NCBI GenBank assembly: GCA_937958185.1
Contig: CALFFN010000028.1
Span: 78,207-142,206 of the forward strand
Source: an uncultured Neglectibacter sp.
Lineage (GTDB): Bacteria; Bacillota; Clostridia; Oscillospirales; Acutalibacteraceae
Reading direction: 5' to 3'
Length of the DNA: 64,000 nucleotides
Shown here: in pieces, positions 1 to 8,976 of the stretch
How positions within the stretch are numbered: the stretch's first letter is position 1
How the letters are laid out: each line of letters starts with the position of its first letter
Program-made: the position numbers and the translations under genes
Notes under the pieces: generated by a model
Database searches by the model: none
The model's input: only the letters and a program-made list of their open reading frames with translations
Told to the model about the DNA's origin: nothing

Positions 1-1196
1 AGGTCAAGGCGCTGGTCCCCGGCTTCCGCCAGCAGCTTCATGCCGTAAAATACCGGCTTCGGCACGCCGTCCTGTGTCAGCATGCCGAACCCGCCGTGGA
101 ACGGCTGGGGGAAAGGGTGCAGCTCTTCAAAAATATCGCTGAAGCACCAGATGCTGGAGCCTGTCACAGCGTCCGCCGTGTCCAATGCGGCTTTCACATC
201 GTAAGCCGCCACCTTTCTGGTATCGTTGGTATAGGAGGAGAACCCGGCGTTTTCATTCCACTCGGTGTAGTACACCGGCAGACCCTTTGCCTGCTCCTGT
301 ACCACGGCGGAATTGCGGAAAAAGACGTCGTTGGGGATATCCCGGGCTTCGGACTGGTCGGGCATGATCGCCCGTTGACCGCCGAGGAAGCTTTTCTCCT
401 GCACGGCGCTGAGGTCCGGCATTTCAAAATGAAATTCCGGCTGCCCGCCGCCTTCCATATCCCCCTGATCCTCCACGCCGCCCAGCGGGTCTCCGGCATA
501 TTGGTGAGTCGTGACGAAATCCACAGGTACGTGGTTTTTTTCGCAGAACTCCACAAAGGAGCGCACCCACTTGCTGCCGCTGGTGGCAGGTCCGCCCACC
601 TTGATTTTTTCGTCCACTTCCTTGACAGCGCGGGCGGTCACCTCGTAAAGCTTAAAATATTCGTCCCTGGTGCCGGAGAAAAATACGGGCAGGTCCGGCT
701 CGTTCCAGACCTCAAAATACCATGTCCGCACCTCTTCCCCGCCATAGCGGTGGATCAGGAACCGCAGGAACGCTTTGATGTACTCTGCCCACGCGCCGTA
801 ATCCGCCGGAGGAGAGATCACGGGCTTGTAAAAGAACATTCCCCGGTCGTCCCGGGCTGCCAGCTTACCGGGCATAAAGCCCAGCTCGACAAAGGGCTTC
901 ATGCCCGCAGCCAGCACGTTGTCATATGCCACGCCGCAGGCGCGGAAGCTCTGCTCGGTGAACTGCTCCGCCCCGGGGAACGGCATCAGGTCCGCCAGGG
1001 TGTGGAGCGTGTTCATATCATCGTTGAATATCCCGTGAAAGCGCACCCGCTCGATACCCAATTCCTCGTGGATAAATTTCAGCTGCCGGGTGTAATCGGT
1101 GCGCAGCGCCAGAGCAGCGTGACCGCTGCCCACGCAGAACTGCCAATGCTTTTTGTGGGGATATGCTTTGCAATCCCTTGCAATCGTAACTTCCAT
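1..1196 (-). CDS. GH39-type beta-xylosidase, partial (3' end beyond window)
   Basis: The minus-strand frame is open from an ATG at 1196 to the window edge (398 codons), so the C-terminus is missing. It reads as a (beta/alpha)8 retaining glycosidase of family GH39. The acid/base glutamate sits in EVWNEP (Glu166) and the nucleophile glutamate in YYTEWN (Glu312); FVTTHQYAGDP lies between them as in GH39 beta-xylosidases. Family members remove xylose from short xylo-oligosaccharides, and with no signal peptide it should act in the cytoplasm. A GGAGG sits 6 bases before the ATG. The esterase gene just upstream on the same strand fits a hemicellulose-use pair. Family is clear; the exact substrate is inferred. 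Confidence 0.85.
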   Translation of the reverse strand, partial: MEVTIARDCKAYPHKKHWQFCVGSGHAALALRTDYTRQLKFIHEELGIERVRFHGIFNDDMNTLHTLADLMPFPGAEQFTEQSFRACGVAYDNVLAAGMKPFVELGFMPGKLAARDDRGMFFYKPVISPPADYGAWAEYIKAFLRFLIHRYGGEEVRTWYFEVWNEPDLPVFFSGTRDEYFKLYEVTARAVKEVDEKIKVGGPATSGSKWVRSFVEFCEKNHVPVDFVTTHQYAGDPLGGVEDQGDMEGGGQPEFHFEMPDLSAVQEKSFLGGQRAIMPDQSEARDIPNDVFFRNSAVVQEQAKGLPVYYTEWNENAGFSSYTNDTRKVAAYDVKAALDTADAVTGSSIWCFSDIFEELHPFPQPFHGGFGMLTQDGVPKPVFYGMKLLAEAGDQRLD

Positions 1197-1230
1197 GTTG
1201 TTTCCTCCACTCTTGCTTAAATTCCCTGTC

Positions 1231-1369
1231 TAACAACTAACGACTAACGACCTGCTTCGCCCGACCAGAGCTTTCGTTCCTGATTTGCGCCCCTGCGGCA
1301 GTTCGGAACAGTAGAAAGGAAGCGCGCCCTTCTCTAACAACTAACTCCTAACAACTAACGACTAAAGAA
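1231..1369. repeat. Paired heptamer arrays flanking an 83-bp repeat copy
   Basis: Two degenerate 7-bp-period arrays, TAACAAC/TAACGAC/TAACGAC at 1231-1251 and five units at 1335-1369, flank a spacer. The spacer (about 1252-1310) is a diverged copy of the ~85-bp repeat found four times at 8565-8905: both contain CGACC or GCCCGACCA, then CCTGCGGC, then TTCGG(G)AAC. The right array overlaps the end of the esterase gene and supplies its TAG stop. Confidence 0.8.
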
Positions 1370-2119
1370 CCACTCCACCGCCTTCGGGGCGTATTCCGCC
1401 CAGAATTTGTCGTCGTGGACGCCCGGGCTTTCGTGATATTCATGGGCGACGCCCTGCTCTGTCAGGAACTGATGGAACTGGCGGTTGGGCTCGACCAGGA
1501 AATCCTCCGAGCCGCAGCACAGATAGATTTCCGGCAGTTTCTTCCCGGCGGCTTTCAGCTCCTTGACCAGCGTTTCCGGGTTGTTGCGGCTTTCCTCCAC
1601 CGTTTCCAGATCGCCAAAGCATTCGGAATAATAGGCGTAATTCGCCATGGGGTTGCTTTCCCCCTCTTTCATGTGGGCAATATCGTGGACGATCAGCGCC
1701 GAGGACAGCCCCGCGACCTTGCCAAACACATGGGGGTAGGCAAGGGCGGTGCGCACCGCGCCAAAGCCGCCCATGGAAATGCCCATGATATAGGTGTTTT
1801 CCGGCTTCTGGGCAATGCCGAAGGTCCGGCGGACATAATCCACCAGCTCCTCCCCCACCATGGTGGCATAGGCGTGCCCGGTGGAGCGCCCGTCCAGGTA
1901 AAAGCTGTTTTCCGCCGTGGGGCTGACCACGGCAATATTGTATTTTTTCATCAGCTCCTCAGAGACCCAGTTTTCCGCCTTGCCGGTGTAGCCGTGCAGA
2001 TGGAAAATGGTGGTCAGGGGGCGCCCGCTTTCGTTGGGGGCGTCGTTGGGCAGAGCCAGCTCAAAATACGTGTGCCGCTGCAGGCTGTTCAGAAACAGCT
2101 CGATCCTCATTTTTGCCAT
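1355..2119 (-). CDS. Alpha/beta-hydrolase esterase (EstA / acetyl esterase type)
   Basis: This 254-residue protein belongs to the esterase-D-like alpha/beta hydrolases. The nucleophile is Ser115 in GISMGG, the acid is probably Asp206 in GSEDF and the base His235 in PGVHDDKFW. HLHGYTG near residue 41 forms the oxyanion region. There is no signal peptide, so it is cytoplasmic. Relatives hydrolyse short acyl esters, including acetyl groups on xylan oligomers, which suits the GH39 gene downstream; that substrate is inferred. An AAGGAG lies 10 bases before the ATG; a second Met at codon 4 is an alternative start. The last codons and the TAG stop lie inside a heptamer array, so the final residues FSR come from repeat sequence. 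Confidence 0.85.
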   Translation of the reverse strand: MAKMRIELFLNSLQRHTYFELALPNDAPNESGRPLTTIFHLHGYTGKAENWVSEELMKKYNIAVVSPTAENSFYLDGRSTGHAYATMVGEELVDYVRRTFGIAQKPENTYIMGISMGGFGAVRTALAYPHVFGKVAGLSSALIVHDIAHMKEGESNPMANYAYYSECFGDLETVEESRNNPETLVKELKAAGKKLPEIYLCCGSEDFLVEPNRQFHQFLTEQGVAHEYHESPGVHDDKFWAEYAPKAVEWFFSR

Positions 2120-2159
2120 ACTGTTTTCTCTCCTTCGTTATTTTCTTTTGAGATTTTTG

Positions 2160-2200
2160 TAAAAAGGCGGGGCCGCCGATTCCATGGACGACCCCGCCTG
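2160..2200 (-). terminator. Intrinsic terminator after the EF-G-like gene
   Basis: On the minus strand an AGGCGGGG/CCCCGCCT stem with a 19-base loop runs straight into a T run. It sits just beyond the stop at 2212 and separates this gene from the esterase. Confidence 0.8.
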
Positions 2201-2211
2201 CCTTTTCGGAA

Positions 2212-4281
2212 TTATTCGCCGCTTTCGGCTTTTGCCGCTTCAATGACCTTCTGCGACACGTTGCCGGGGGCTTCCTCGTACCGTTCAAACTCAAAGGTGA
2301 AACTGCCCCTGCCCTGGGTGCACTGACGCAGGAAGGTGCAGAAATCGTGCATTTCCGCCATGGGGACTTCCGCTTCCACGGTCTGTCTGCCCGATCCCGC
2401 AGGCTCCATGCCCAGTACGCGCCCGCGGCGCTTGTTCACTTCACCCATCACATCGCCCATGTTGCCGTCCGGCACGGTGGCGCGGAGGTGACCAATGGGC
2501 TCCAGCAGCACAGGGTTTGCCTTGGGCATACCGTCGCGATAGGCAATGGACGCGGCAGTCTTGAACGCCATTTCGGAGGAATCCACCGGGTGGTAGGAGC
2601 CGTCATACAGCACGGCGGACAATCCAACCACAGGGTAACCTGCCAGCGGTCCCTTCAAAATGCATTCCCGCAAGCCCTTTTCCACCGCGGGGAAGAATCC
2701 CTTGGGGACGGAGCCGCCCACAACGCGCTCGCCGAATTCCAGACCCTCGCTGTCGCAGGGGGAGAACTCGATCCACACATCGCCGAACTGCCCGTGACCG
2801 CCTGTCTGCTTCTTGTGGCGCCCCTGCACCTGTACCATCTTGCGGATCGTCTCGCGGTAGGGCACCTTGGGTGTTTTCAGGGTGACCTCCACGCCGAATT
2901 TTGTCTTCAGCTTGGAAATCGCCACGTCAAGGTGCTGCTCGCCCAGACCGCCGATCACCAGCTCGTGGGTCTCCACGTTGTTGGAGAACTGCAGGGTGGG
3001 GTCTTCCTCGGAAAGCCTCAGCATGCCCTGGGCGACCTTATCCTCTTCGCCCTTGTTCTTCGGGACGATCGCCATGGTCAGGGCGGGGGTGGGATATTCC
3101 ACACCCTCCAGCGTCACTTTGCGGGTGGGAGCGCACAGGGTGTCGCCGGTATTCACCGCGGCAAATTTGGGCACCGCGCCGATATCGCCCGCGCCGATGT
3201 ACTTGACGTCCTCCTGCTTTTTGCCCACCATCATTACCGTTTTGCCCACGCGCTCGGCATTGCCCGTGCGCATATTGACAAGCTGGGTCTCAGTGGATAT
3301 CTTGCCGGAGATCACCTTCAAATAGGAAAGCTTGCCGATAAAGGGGTCGGCAACGGTCTTGAACACCAGCGCCACGGCGGCAGCGTCCTCATTGACAGGC
3401 AGCTCCACAGGGTTGCCGTCCACGTCCACACCGATTTCCGCAGCCTTTTCCTCCGCAGAGGGGGCGAGCCATGCCACGCCGTCCAGGAACTGCTCCATGC
3501 CGCGCATCAGCATGGCGTCCCCGCAGAATACGGGGGTGATGGTGCCAGCCTTTACGCCCTTGCTGACGCCTACGATGACCTCCTCCGGCGTAAATTCTTC
3601 GCCGGCAAAATATTTTTCAAACAGCGCGTCGTCCGTTTCCGCCACGGCTTCATAGATAGCCGTCCGCAAGCCCTCCAGACGGTCCCCCATGTCCGGCATG
3701 GGAACTGCCACCGGCTTGCCGCCGGAATAGTCATACGCCTTGTACTCCAGCAGGTTTATGTAGATGTTCGCCTGGTCCCCTTGAATATAGGGCACTACCA
3801 CGGGGCACACGGAAGGACCGAACTGCGCCTTCAAATCTTCAAACACACGGTAGAACCGGGCGCTTTCATCGCAGAGACCGTTGACAAAGAAGATCTTTGC
3901 CAAATGCCGCTTCTCGGCGGCGGCAAACGCCTTTTCCGTACCTACGGAAATGCCGTCCTTGCCGGAAATGACGATCAGCACCGTGTCGGCGGCGCGCATG
4001 GTCTCGCAAAGCCCGCCCTCAAAATCGAACAGACCGGGCGCGTCCAGCAGGTTGATCTTCTTGTTTTTCCATTCCAGCGGAGCCACCGCAGCGGAAATGG
4101 AAGCCTTCCGGCGGATCTCCTCGGGGTCATAGTCGCAGACTGTATTGCCCTCGCCCACCTTACCGCGCCGGTCGGAAGCGCCGCTCAGATACAGCATCGC
4201 CTCCGCCAGAGAGGTCTTGCCCGCGCCGCTGTGCCCAGCCACCGCCAAATTGATGATATTCTTCGCCTGATATTGGTTCAT
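2212..4281 (-). CDS. Elongation factor G-like GTPase (EF-G2 / FusA paralogue)
   Basis: This 689-residue protein has the full EF-G domain order: G domain, beta-barrel domain II, then domains III, IV and V. The P-loop is AGHSGAGKTS near residue 15. The G3 motif is LDAPG instead of DTPG, and G4 is changed to NGLCDE instead of NKxD. These changes mark the EF-G-like subgroup distinct from canonical fusA. Such paralogues are usually not the main translocase and their role is uncertain. ATG 4281 is chosen because AAGGAG lies 7 bases upstream and homology begins there; the frame stays open for another 35 codons upstream without a good ribosome site. It is a single-gene unit with its own promoter and terminator. 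Confidence 0.85.
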   Translation of the reverse strand: MNQYQAKNIINLAVAGHSGAGKTSLAEAMLYLSGASDRRGKVGEGNTVCDYDPEEIRRKASISAAVAPLEWKNKKINLLDAPGLFDFEGGLCETMRAADTVLIVISGKDGISVGTEKAFAAAEKRHLAKIFFVNGLCDESARFYRVFEDLKAQFGPSVCPVVVPYIQGDQANIYINLLEYKAYDYSGGKPVAVPMPDMGDRLEGLRTAIYEAVAETDDALFEKYFAGEEFTPEEVIVGVSKGVKAGTITPVFCGDAMLMRGMEQFLDGVAWLAPSAEEKAAEIGVDVDGNPVELPVNEDAAAVALVFKTVADPFIGKLSYLKVISGKISTETQLVNMRTGNAERVGKTVMMVGKKQEDVKYIGAGDIGAVPKFAAVNTGDTLCAPTRKVTLEGVEYPTPALTMAIVPKNKGEEDKVAQGMLRLSEEDPTLQFSNNVETHELVIGGLGEQHLDVAISKLKTKFGVEVTLKTPKVPYRETIRKMVQVQGRHKKQTGGHGQFGDVWIEFSPCDSEGLEFGERVVGGSVPKGFFPAVEKGLRECILKGPLAGYPVVGLSAVLYDGSYHPVDSSEMAFKTAASIAYRDGMPKANPVLLEPIGHLRATVPDGNMGDVMGEVNKRRGRVLGMEPAGSGRQTVEAEVPMAEMHDFCTFLRQCTQGRGSFTFEFERYEEAPGNVSQKVIEAAKAESGE

Positions 4282-4421
4282 CTGTATTCTCCTTCCATGC
4301 CCCTTGGGGCTGGTTTCACAGCCTTGATCCGCACCGTATGCCGCCGGGATACGGTCCTCACAAACCCCGTATTTGGCATTTAGCACGACATACGCCCGAT
4401 TTTGACCGCAACTTTGGATAT

Positions 4422-4450
4422 ATTATATAGCAGTATACGGGAAAACACAA
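4422..4450 (-). promoter_or_regulatory. Sigma-A-type promoter for the EF-G-like gene
   Basis: On the minus strand, TTGTGT (4450-4445), a 17-bp spacer and a perfect TATAAT (4427-4422). Transcription would start near 4415 and give a leader of about 134 nt. Confidence 0.55.
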
Positions 4451-4651
4451 TGGGAAATCACAGAAAATATATGATTTTTCAAAAAAATTTTTTCTGTTTT
4501 TGAGCATTTTGCATAAAAATGTACCCGGTATTTCTTCTAATCAACTAGTTTTCGTTTTTTCCTCCCGCCGAAGGCTGTTTTCGGGAAAGACCCTTTCCTT
4601 TGGAAAAGCACCGTGACCGCTGCCCTACGCCATCAACTCCATCGAAAGCAG
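4451..4651. other. Intergenic stretch, nothing recognised
   Basis: The 4282-4708 gap holds the EF-G-like leader and promoter and a terminator at 4652. The AT-rich remainder shows no coding frame, repeat or structured RNA that I can support. Confidence 0.5.
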
Positions 4652-4682
4652 AAAAGCGGCTCCCCCAGGGGAACCGCTTTTT
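4652..4682 (-). terminator. Terminator after the P-type-ATPase-like gene
   Basis: AAAAGCGG / CCGCTTTTT stem extended by CCCC/GGGG around a short loop, 27 bp past the stop codon at 4709. It has T runs on both strands and could work both ways. Confidence 0.75.
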
Positions 4683-4708
4683 GATCCTGCTCTATTCTAT
4701 TGGAAAAA

Positions 4709-7700
4709 CTATTTCCGCAGCTTGGGGATCACCATGATCACCAGCAGCCAGAACAGCTCAAAGGCAAACAGAACAAAGGAGGAAAGCTGGCGAATGCCGC
4801 CAAAGCAGGCCATGAACGCCACCAGCACGAAGCCCAGCACCACGGCGGTATTCTGGATCGCCACCACCAGACCGGCGGTGCGCTTTTCCTCTACGCAGGC
4901 GGCGATCACGCTCATCATGGATTCCGGTCTGCCCTTAGTGGCGACCACAGCGTCCGCGCGCCCGATGGTTTCGTCCAACAGCTTTTTGGAGGTATCCCCC
5001 AGCTCGCCGTCCAGAATGCCCACGGACGCGGCGTCAATGCCGAACAGCCGGGACACCATCTGGGGGGTGACGTTGGGGTCGGTAGTGCGGACCAGCACGC
5101 TGATCCCGCTGTTTTCCAGCCGCTGCAGCTCATTTTTCTTGCGGCGGTCCGCGGAATAGGTCAGCACCAGCATGGCAGCCACCGCCGTATCCACCGCGAT
5201 GTACACAATGACCTTGTTGCCGGACACATATTGGGTCTCTTCTTCCCTGGCAGGTACTTCGATCCTGTGATTGATCAGCAGGGAACGGTCGCCAATGTAG
5301 ATCTTCTGCCCGTCCACCCGTCCGATAATGCCGCCGCCCTCCTCATAGGAGAAGCTCTCCACCTCAGGCAGGGCGTCTTCATTTTCGCTGATGACCTGGT
5401 CGAACACGCCGGACAGGGGACCGCCGATCTCCTTCATCAGGGCGGAAGCCGCCATAATGGCGCTTTCCGCCCCGGCGCGGTTGCCGAAGGTTTTGATGCC
5501 GCCCAGCACCACAGTGCCCCGGGGGAAGATATCCTCCGCGTCCACCAGCACGGCGTTGACATTGCCCAGCTGTTCTACCGCCTCATAGCCCACCACCATG
5601 GCGCCTGCCCGGCGGGCAGTTTTGCACAGGCGGCTGATGGGCAGGTTCACAGACAGCATATTGGCAGCCGCCACACAGGCACAGGACGCCGCCGCCAAGG
5701 TGCTGAGGGCGGTGGGAACGCTGCGGGTGATCAGCAGGCAGGCGATACAGAGCACCAGAGAGGACACCAGCCCGATGGGCGCCAGCAGCTGAGAAGCGGA
5801 CTCCGACGGGTCGGGATTATAGGAAAGCTCCAAAAAGCGCTTCAGGAAACCCGCCTTGCACTGATAGGCGATCAGCGGCTTTTCCGCTACGCTGTCCTTG
5901 GTCATTTTCAGGGAGGTGTTGTAGTCGTCAAAGGTCCGCACGGCGTACTTCTGCTCCTTGGAGGTGACAAAGCGGAAGTTGCTGTGGATCCGGCGGATCA
6001 TGGTGAGCTTGCCCGCCGCGTTCACGAACAGGATGGCGGAAAGGATCACGGCGTACAGATGCAGCCTGCCGTCCGCCAGCTCCGAACGGAAGAAAATAGA
6101 GGCGACTGTCTGTATGGAGACCGCCACTGCCGCCACCGCCGCCGCGCTGTCGGAGTTGGCGTTAAAGGAGAACAGCGCCTTTAATCCATTGGCAACGGTA
6201 CGGTAGCACACGCCGATGGAAACGATCAGAAATACCACGGTCAGGATCACGTACACAATGGTCATCGAGCCGCCGTCCGCGGAGGCTCCCCCGCCGAAAA
6301 TAAGGTTCACCAGCGCCAGCAGCCCGGTGCAGATACCGGTGATCATCATGCGCATGGTCAGCTCGCGCATATCGCTGCGCAGCTCGTGGGAAATGGATTT
6401 GGCGTCCTCGGGTCCCGTATAATCGTCGATGGATTCCCCGGTGTCCGCGACCTCCTCCGGCTCTTCCCGGGGCTCCTCCAGCTTCTTGTTCCGCACCCTG
6501 CGGCGCGGGGTATGTTTGACCTCCTCTTCCTCAGCCGCCTGCTGCAAGCCCTCGGATTCGGAAAGCAGCGCGCTTTGCAGCACGTCCACATTGATGACAT
6601 GGGTGGGAATGCTTCTGGAACGGTATTCGTAAATGCTGGCGATCTGGGGGATTTCCCCCAAAGGTCTGCCGGTGATGACGGTTTCCTGTTCCAGGGATTT
6701 TTCTCCCTGCCCGGCAGGGAGGGCGGCGTCTTCCACAGCCGCCTGCACAGGAATCTCCTTTGTCTTTTCCAGATATTCCGGGGCGGTGGGCACCTCCGGC
6801 ATCTGGGCAAGGTCCGCGTTCTCCGCCAGCTCCACCTCGGAGATGGTCCCCTCCTGCACAGGCTCCTCCTGTACCGCTTCCTCCTGCTCGATGGATTCCA
6901 GTATCTTATTGACAGATTCTTCGCTGACGGCGGGCATATCCTTCACCCGCTGCAGCTCGATGGTATCGTTCAGCACATTCAGCTTGATCTCCATGGTCTG
7001 GTCGCTGACAGTTTCCAGCATGGCTTTCTGAATGCCCGGCAGTTCCTCCTGAGAGGGATCGGCTCCCTCCACCTCAATGCCGTGCTGTCTGGCGTAGGGG
7101 TCGGCGGCGAACGCCGTCACCGGCATGGGGGCGACCACGCCAAATTCCTCGGCGATCTCCTGCTCGTCCACGCCGGCGGTCTGCACCGCCTCCGCCACCC
7201 GGCGGCGGCGCTCCTTCTGCAGGCGCTGGAAGTTCTGCTCCACCTCGTCGTCAATGGCTTTTTTCGAGTCGTCAAACAGCGCCTTGTAGCTGTCCTCGCC
7301 CAGGGTAAATTCCCCGGTGGCAGGGTCAAAGCCCTTGCGGTACTCGTCAATGGGCTTGAGCTGAAGACCGTAGTACATGTCCTCGCCCTCGTCGAAATCC
7401 GGCACCTTCTGCTTTCTGCCGAACAGCCCGCGCTTCTTCTTTTTCTTTTCCGCTTTTTCCGCCTTTTTGTCCGCCTTGCTCCTCTTTTCCTCCCGCGGTT
7501 CCTCCGGGGCGGCGGAAGCCCGCATTTCCGGCACGATCTGGATATTGCCGGTGGCAAAGGCGTTCAGGTCCGCCGTGTCCTCTGAAACAGGGGAACGGGG
7601 CGCATTTTCGGCAGAAGGCTCACTCTCCGGGGCGGTCTCCTCCGGCTGTTCCACGGCGGGGGCCGGGTCGCCCTCCCGCAGATCGCGCTGCTCTGCCAAA

Positions 7701-7735
7701 ATGTCTTCCAACGTAAATTCCTTTTTCTCAGCCAT
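4709..7735 (-). CDS. Catalytically degenerate P-type-ATPase-like membrane protein
   Basis: The 1008-residue product has two parts. Residues 1 to about 440 are soluble, acidic and low complexity, with a Lys/Glu-rich run near 85-105. The rest has the layout of a P1B-type ATPase: about six membrane helices around a large cytoplasmic loop. Loop landmarks are present but the catalytic motifs are gone. DKTGT is VDAEDIF (Asp732), the TGD motif is RTTDPN, and GDGxND is missing. GGGIIGRVDGQKIYIGDRSLL-like and VYIAVD segments still mark the N and P domains. It is therefore unlikely to pump ions and may be a scaffold or sensor. It starts 4 bp after the rlmB stop, so the two genes are probably co-translated. 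Confidence 0.7.
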   Translation of the reverse strand: MAEKKEFTLEDILAEQRDLREGDPAPAVEQPEETAPESEPSAENAPRSPVSEDTADLNAFATGNIQIVPEMRASAAPEEPREEKRSKADKKAEKAEKKKKKRGLFGRKQKVPDFDEGEDMYYGLQLKPIDEYRKGFDPATGEFTLGEDSYKALFDDSKKAIDDEVEQNFQRLQKERRRRVAEAVQTAGVDEQEIAEEFGVVAPMPVTAFAADPYARQHGIEVEGADPSQEELPGIQKAMLETVSDQTMEIKLNVLNDTIELQRVKDMPAVSEESVNKILESIEQEEAVQEEPVQEGTISEVELAENADLAQMPEVPTAPEYLEKTKEIPVQAAVEDAALPAGQGEKSLEQETVITGRPLGEIPQIASIYEYRSRSIPTHVINVDVLQSALLSESEGLQQAAEEEEVKHTPRRRVRNKKLEEPREEPEEVADTGESIDDYTGPEDAKSISHELRSDMRELTMRMMITGICTGLLALVNLIFGGGASADGGSMTIVYVILTVVFLIVSIGVCYRTVANGLKALFSFNANSDSAAAVAAVAVSIQTVASIFFRSELADGRLHLYAVILSAILFVNAAGKLTMIRRIHSNFRFVTSKEQKYAVRTFDDYNTSLKMTKDSVAEKPLIAYQCKAGFLKRFLELSYNPDPSESASQLLAPIGLVSSLVLCIACLLITRSVPTALSTLAAASCACVAAANMLSVNLPISRLCKTARRAGAMVVGYEAVEQLGNVNAVLVDAEDIFPRGTVVLGGIKTFGNRAGAESAIMAASALMKEIGGPLSGVFDQVISENEDALPEVESFSYEEGGGIIGRVDGQKIYIGDRSLLINHRIEVPAREEETQYVSGNKVIVYIAVDTAVAAMLVLTYSADRRKKNELQRLENSGISVLVRTTDPNVTPQMVSRLFGIDAASVGILDGELGDTSKKLLDETIGRADAVVATKGRPESMMSVIAACVEEKRTAGLVVAIQNTAVVLGFVLVAFMACFGGIRQLSSFVLFAFELFWLLVIMVIPKLRK

Positions 7736-7739
7736 AAGG

Positions 7740-8558
7740 TCAGGAATCCCTCCTTATCGGGTTAGCCGCGTAAAGCCCGCTCCTCTGCCTGCACACCTCG
7801 TAGCAGAGGATGCCGGCAGCCACGGAAGCGTTCAGCGAATTGATATGGCCCTTCATGGGTATGGACACCACGAAGTCCGATTTTTCTTTGATAAGCCTGC
7901 CCACGCCGTGCCCCTCCGAGCCGATGACCAGCGCCACAGGTCCGGTGAAATCAGTTTCGCACCAGGGAGAGCCGTCCATATCGGCGGCATAGACCCACAC
8001 GCCCCGGGCTTTCAGCTCCTCCAGCAGAGCAGCAAGGTTCTGCACTCTGGCAACGGGCAGGTATTCCACCGCGCCGGCGGAGGATTTTCCCACCGCATAG
8101 GTGAGCCCTACGCTGCGGCGCTTGGGGATAACCACCCCATGCGCCCCGGCGCATTCCGCCGTGCGGATCACCGCCCCCAGATTGTGGGGGTCCTCCAGCT
8201 CGTCGCAAATAATCAGGAAAGGCGGTTCGCCCCGCTGCCGGGCAAGCTGAAAAATATCCTCCAGATCGGCAAATTCCCGCACTGCCGCCACTGCCACCAC
8301 GCCCTGGTGCACCGCGCCGCCGCAGAGATGCTCCAGCTTCCGGGGATCGGCTTCCTTCACAGGAATGCCCGCATCCTTTGCCCGGGCGACCAGAGAAAGC
8401 AGCGCGCCGCTTTTCTCGCCCCGCTGGACGTACAGGCTGTCGATGGCTCTGCCGGATTTCAGCGCTTCGCTGACGGCGTTGCGCCCGGCAATGATATCCT
8501 CTCCCCGGGCAGGAGCATTCTGTTCCTTTTTTTCTCTCTGCTTGTCCACTTGATACAC
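7740..8558 (-). CDS. rlmB: 23S rRNA 2'-O-methyltransferase of the TrmH/SpoU family (RlmB-like)
   Basis: A SPOUT (trefoil-knot) methyltransferase that methylates a guanosine ribose in 23S rRNA using S-adenosylmethionine. The N-terminal substrate-binding domain (residues 20-95, starting IAGRNAVSEAL) is followed by the knot domain with DPHNLGAVIRTAE, LVIGSEGHGVGRLI and NSLNASVAAGI. Length (272 residues) is normal. The start is GTG 8558 or, with a better-placed AAGG, GTG 8549. It heads a two-gene unit with the P-type-ATPase-like gene. Its promoter is at 8948-8976, so the mRNA carries a leader of roughly 380 nt made mostly of four tandem repeats. Confidence 0.88.
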   Translation of the reverse strand: MYQVDKQREKKEQNAPARGEDIIAGRNAVSEALKSGRAIDSLYVQRGEKSGALLSLVARAKDAGIPVKEADPRKLEHLCGGAVHQGVVAVAAVREFADLEDIFQLARQRGEPPFLIICDELEDPHNLGAVIRTAECAGAHGVVIPKRRSVGLTYAVGKSSAGAVEYLPVARVQNLAALLEELKARGVWVYAADMDGSPWCETDFTGPVALVIGSEGHGVGRLIKEKSDFVVSIPMKGHINSLNASVAAGILCYEVCRQRSGLYAANPIRRDS

Positions 8559-8564
8559 CCTTCA

Positions 8565-8905
8565 CACCTGCGGTGGGCAATCGGGAACCCTCTTTATACA
8601 AAAGGAACCTGTTCGACCCGACCACTACTTTTCTCTATTAATCCAAACTCTCCACCTGCGGTGAGCAATCGAGCACCCTCTTGGTACAAGAGGAACCTGT
8701 TCGACCCGACCACGGCTTTCACTTCTGTTTCACGTCACCTGCGGCGGGCATTCGGGAACCCTCTTAGTACAATGTAGAACTGCGCCGCCCGACCGCTACT
8801 TACCCTTTTATCCAACTTTTCACCTGCGGTGGGCAATCGGAAATCTCCTGCATCAGTACGGGATCACTCCGCCCAATTGCAGCCTTTCCCTCTGCCTGCT
8901 GCGAC
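8565..8905. repeat. Four tandem ~85-bp degenerate repeats in the rlmB leader
   Basis: Units start with CACCTGCGG at 8565, 8653, 8736 and 8821 (steps of 88, 83 and 85 bp). Shared blocks are CACCTGCGGTGGGCAATCGG, then (GA)ACCCTCTT.GTACAA, then CTGTTCGACCCGACCAC. Unit 2 contains a perfect CCTCTTG/CAAGAGG hairpin that is only partly kept in the others. The fourth copy is truncated. A fifth diverged copy is at 1252-1310. Confidence 0.85.
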
Positions 8906-8947
8906 GGTGGAAGGCGTCTCCTGTCTCAATGGTAAATATCTCAGGGT

Positions 8948-8976
8948 ATTATAGCACATCTTTCCGAAAATCTCAA
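8948..8976 (-). promoter_or_regulatory. Sigma-A promoter for rlmB
   Basis: On the minus strand, TTGAGA (8976-8971), 17 bp, then TATAAT (8953-8948) preceded by TGTGC, an extended -10. It is the only good promoter before rlmB. Confidence 0.7.

Noticed and set aside
96..1220. A long plus-strand ORF over the GH39 gene
   Set aside because: It is the antisense shadow of the minus-strand glycosidase, which has both catalytic glutamate motifs and a ribosome site.
2347..4383. A 678-residue plus-strand ORF opposite the EF-G-like gene
   Set aside because: Antisense shadow with no domain signal, common in GC-rich coding DNA.
8690..8712. tRNA T-arm (GTTCGA) in the 8.6-kb repeats
   Set aside because: No acceptor stem, D-arm or anticodon arm can be folded around it; the motif is part of the repeat unit.
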